Below are positions 11,085 through 13,659 of a stretch of DNA of 13,659 nt, piece after piece. The DNA comes from Rhodothermia bacterium (GTDB lineage: Bacteria; Bacteroidota; Rhodothermia; Rhodothermales; JABDKH01). The number at the start of each line of letters is the position of its first letter. Within the stretch, counting starts at the first letter, position 1. Below the pieces are notes generated by a model, which saw nothing but the letters and a program-made list of their open reading frames with translations, was not told where the DNA came from and did no database searches. A program made the translations under genes and the position numbers. The stretch spans positions 1 to 13,659 of the forward strand of contig JAHHLP010000351.1 in assembly GCA_018679295.1 (NCBI GenBank), read 5' to 3'.

Positions 11085-13659
11085 ATGAAGCATACTGCAA
11101 GCGCTCATGATGTTTACCGGGTTGGCCGGCGGCCGTTGGACGCGATCTTCGCTCCCGATTCCGTTGCGGTAATTGGCGCAACAGAAAGGGCGGGCAGCGT
11201 TGGCCGGACAATTCTGTGGAACCTCATTACCAATTCATTTGGTGGGACCGTGTACCCGGTTAATCCGAAGCGGCCCAGCGTTCTTGGAATCAAAGCGTAC
11301 AAGTCAATCTCGGAGGTGCCCGATCGCGTCGACCTCGCGGTCATTGTCACGCCGGCTCGAACCGTTCCCGGTGTCGTCCGCGAGTGCGTCGAGGCCGGTG
11401 TAGAGGGCGCGATCATCATCTCGGCCGGCTTCAAGGAGATAGGTCCCGAAGGCGTGGAACTGGAGCGCCAGATTCTGGCGGAGGCGCGAAAAGGCCGCAT
11501 GCGGATCGTTGGGCCGAACTGTGTTGGCGTGATGAATCCGCTCAGCGGTCTGAATGCCACGTTCGCCGGACAGATGGCACTTCCGGGTTCGGTCGGATTC
11601 ATTAGCCAGTCGGGCGCGCTCTGCACGTCGATCCTCGACTGGAGCTTTGAGGAGAATGTGGGATTCAGCGCGTTCGTATCCATTGGGTCGATGCTCGATG
11701 TGGGTTGGGGAGACCTCATCTACTACCTCGGCCGGGACTCGCGGACGAAGAGCATCGTGATCTATATGGAGTCGATTGGAGACGCGCGCTCGTTTATGTC
11801 GGCCGCTCGCGAAGTCGCCCTTTCAAAGCCCATTATCGTGATCAAGCCGGGCCGGACGGAGGCTGCCGCTGCTGCCGCCGCGTCGCATACAGGTTCTTTG
11901 ACCGGAAGTGACGGCGTTCTGGCAGCGGCTTTTCGCCGGGTCGGCGTACTGAGGGTCGAGAACATTTCTGACTTGTTCAATATGGCCGAGGTCCTGGCGA
12001 AGCAGCCGCGCCCCAACGGAAAGCGTTTGGGAATCGTAACGAATGCGGGCGGCCCGGGTGTCCTCGCCACGGATGCGCTTATCACCAACGGTGGTGAGCT
12101 AGCCGAGCTGTCGGACAAGTCAATCGCTGCTCTCGACTCGATTTTGCCTCCTCATTGGAGCCACGGAAACCCGGTCGACATACTCGGGGACGCGGATCGC
12201 GAACGCTACTCCAAGTCGTTGGAGATCGTCATGAACGACGACAGTTGCGATGGGACCCTCGTGATTCTGTCACCCCAGGCTATGACTGATCCAACGACGA
12301 TCGCGGACGAGCTCAAGCAATACTCGCGCGGTACCGGAAAGCCCGTCTTGAGCAGCTGGATGGGTGGCGTCGATGTAGCCGCGGGCGAGCGAATTCTGAA
12401 CCAGTCAAACATCCCGACCTTCAGATATCCGGATACGGCTGCGCGCATGTTTACCTACATGTGGAAATACAGCAGTCACCTGCAGAGCTTGTATGAAACT
12501 CCGCAGCTTCCGGCCGGTGACGAGGAGGCGGATCGGGCACGCGCCGAGGCCACCGAAGTCATTGATTCGGTGCGCGCATCGGGCCGCACACTGCTAACCG
12601 AGTTTGAGTCCAAGCGCGTGATGACGGCGTACGGTATTCCAACCGTGGAGACCCGGCTTGCACGTTCTGCTGACGAGGCTGTCAGCATAGCCTCAGAAAT
12701 CGGGTTTCCAACGGTTCTGAAACTCAATTCGGAGACGATCACGCACAAGACGGATGTCGGCGGTGTTCGGCTTGATCTCGATGACGAGGATGCCGTTCGA
12801 ACCGCTTTTGACGCCATTCGAGAAGGGGTTCTGCGCCACATCGGGACGAATGGCAAGTCGGTCGACGATCACTTCCAGGGTGTTACGGTCCAGCCAATGG
12901 AGAAACTGGACGGTTATGAACTCATCATGGGAAGCAGCATCGATCCGCAGTTCGGTCCCGTTTTGCTGTTCGGTGCGGGCGGTACGCTCGTCGAGGTGTT
13001 TCGCGATCGCGCGCTTGGACTGCCGCCACTGAACACAACGTTGGCGCGCAGGATGATGGAGGACACCAAGATCTACAAGGCCCTCAAAGGTGTCCGCGGG
13101 AGGAAGGCGGTCGACCTCGAGGCCCTCGACAATTTCATGGTTCGATTCAGCCACCTTGTAGTCGAACAGCCATGGATCAAGGAAGTCGACATCAACCCGC
13201 TGTTGGCATCAGAAGATCGGATAGTGGCGCTCGACGCACGCATCGTGCTGCACGATCCCGACACCGAGACGCTACCCAAAACCGCCATTCGACCTTATCC
13301 CAGCCGGTACGCCGGTGAGTGGAGCACGGACAAGGGCACGAAGTTGACGATTCGACCCATCCGACCCGAGGACGAGCCGCACATGCATCAGTTTCACTCG
13401 AGGCTGTCGGAGCAAAGCGTGTATCAGCGATACATGCAGGCCCTCAAGTTCAGTCAGCGTGTTGAGCACTCACGGCTCACAAGAATCTGTTTCATTGACT
13501 ATGACCGCGAGATGGCGCTTGTGGCCGAGAAGGAGAATGGCGGCGGCGAGCCGGAGATTCTGGCGGTGGGGCGCCTCAGCAAGGAGCCCGGGACCAATGA
13601 GGCCGAGTTCTCGATCATCATCATCGACGAGTACCAGAGGCATGGTATCGGAACAGAGC
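11085..13659 (+). CDS. NDP-forming acyl-CoA synthetase / GNAT fusion, Pat (PatZ)-like protein acetyltransferase (3' end outside window)
   Basis: 858 codons are visible without a stop; full length in this family is about 880-900. Domain order is that of Pat/PatZ: CoA-binding Rossmann region (about 17-115, SVAVIGATERAGSVGRTI), succinyl-CoA-synthetase-like region (about 140-290, IVGPNCVGVMNP, GFISQSGAL, SHTGSLTGSDG), ATP-grasp (about 500-725, VLKLNSETITHKTDVGGV), then a GNAT domain from about 753 (LTIRPIRPEDE) cut in its acetyl-CoA loop (QRHGIG). In characterised relatives the GNAT part acetylates lysines, for example on acetyl-CoA synthetase, and the ligase part senses ligands. Here H268 (SHTGS) and H554 (THKTD), the places of the phosphorylated histidines of active ADP-forming synthetases, are both kept, so acid-thiokinase activity is possible. 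The ATG at 11085 leaves 17 residues before the first domain; an in-frame ATG at 10956 is the alternative. No strong ribosome-binding site. Confidence 0.9.
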   Translation, partial: MKHTASAHDVYRVGRRPLDAIFAPDSVAVIGATERAGSVGRTILWNLITNSFGGTVYPVNPKRPSVLGIKAYKSISEVPDRVDLAVIVTPARTVPGVVRECVEAGVEGAIIISAGFKEIGPEGVELERQILAEARKGRMRIVGPNCVGVMNPLSGLNATFAGQMALPGSVGFISQSGALCTSILDWSFEENVGFSAFVSIGSMLDVGWGDLIYYLGRDSRTKSIVIYMESIGDARSFMSAAREVALSKPIIVIKPGRTEAAAAAAASHTGSLTGSDGVLAAAFRRVGVLRVENISDLFNMAEVLAKQPRPNGKRLGIVTNAGGPGVLATDALITNGGELAELSDKSIAALDSILPPHWSHGNPVDILGDADRERYSKSLEIVMNDDSCDGTLVILSPQAMTDPTTIADELKQYSRGTGKPVLSSWMGGVDVAAGERILNQSNIPTFRYPDTAARMFTYMWKYSSHLQSLYETPQLPAGDEEADRARAEATEVIDSVRASGRTLLTEFESKRVMTAYGIPTVETRLARSADEAVSIASEIGFPTVLKLNSETITHKTDVGGVRLDLDDEDAVRTAFDAIREGVLRHIGTNGKSVDDHFQGVTVQPMEKLDGYELIMGSSIDPQFGPVLLFGAGGTLVEVFRDRALGLPPLNTTLARRMMEDTKIYKALKGVRGRKAVDLEALDNFMVRFSHLVVEQPWIKEVDINPLLASEDRIVALDARIVLHDPDTETLPKTAIRPYPSRYAGEWSTDKGTKLTIRPIRPEDEPHMHQFHSRLSEQSVYQRYMQALKFSQRVEHSRLTRICFIDYDREMALVAEKENGGGEPEILAVGRLSKEPGTNEAEFSIIIIDEYQRHGIGTE

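Noticed and set aside
11114..11719. A 201-codon minus-strand frame opposite the ligase-GNAT gene.
   Set aside because: The plus frame has continuous, motif-rich coding sequence; the antisense product is Pro/Thr/Arg-rich and unlike any family.
1..13659. Searched by eye for CRISPR arrays, tRNA genes, IS ends, toxin-antitoxin pairs and phage genes.
   Set aside because: No spaced direct repeats, cloverleaf-like sequences, transposase motifs or phage structural genes were seen.

Overview
This is ordinary bacterial chromosome, GC-rich by eye, carrying mostly small single-domain proteins. I see no mobile element, prophage, CRISPR array, tRNA or rRNA. The mix of families (YfiT/BstA-like and DinB-like four-helix proteins, DUF1801, TfoX-N, a short RRM protein with an Arg/Gly tail, a GltS-like carrier, a ligase-GNAT fusion) and one promoter-like element of the Bacteroidota form (TTTG, 19 nt, TATTCTTG, minus strand, 4783-4813) suggest a member of the Bacteroidota/Rhodothermota/Balneolota assemblage. 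That placement is inference, not proof.

Layout. (1) 1-1894, plus strand: the C-terminal end of a DUF1801 protein, an OsmC peroxidase, a STAS/SpoIIAA-like protein, and a DinB-like metalloprotein 4 nt behind it. (2) 1971-4694, minus strand: a PlsC-type acyltransferase with a long C-terminal extension, a strong hairpin directly after its stop, then a GltS-like carrier. (3) 4891-7133, plus strand: SRPBCC/AHSA1 protein, cupin, a 55-residue two-helix membrane protein, beta-carbonic anhydrase and a second DinB-like protein, closely spaced from 5374 on. (4) 7204-7551, minus strand: an RRM RNA-binding protein with a foldable leader and a convincing intrinsic terminator. (5) 7850-10765, plus strand: TfoX-N protein, a DUF6483-like helical protein whose stop overlaps the start of a YfiT/BstA-like protein, a membrane-anchored protein made of 22-residue repeats, a membrane-anchored coiled-coil protein and a VOC (glyoxalase-fold) protein. 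(6) 11085-13659, plus strand: a large CoA-binding/ligase/ATP-grasp/GNAT fusion of the Pat/PatZ architecture, cut by the window end.

How the genes may work together: several products (OsmC, three DinB/BstA-fold proteins, VOC, cupin, SRPBCC) belong to families often involved in handling peroxides, thiol conjugates or reactive small molecules, so the region looks like a loose collection of stress and housekeeping functions rather than one dedicated pathway. The most unusual items are the 22-residue repeat protein (9298-9768), the ligase-GNAT fusion that keeps both histidines expected of an active NDP-forming acyl-CoA synthetase, the acyltransferase with its PH-like-looking tail, and the trio of DinB/BstA-fold genes.
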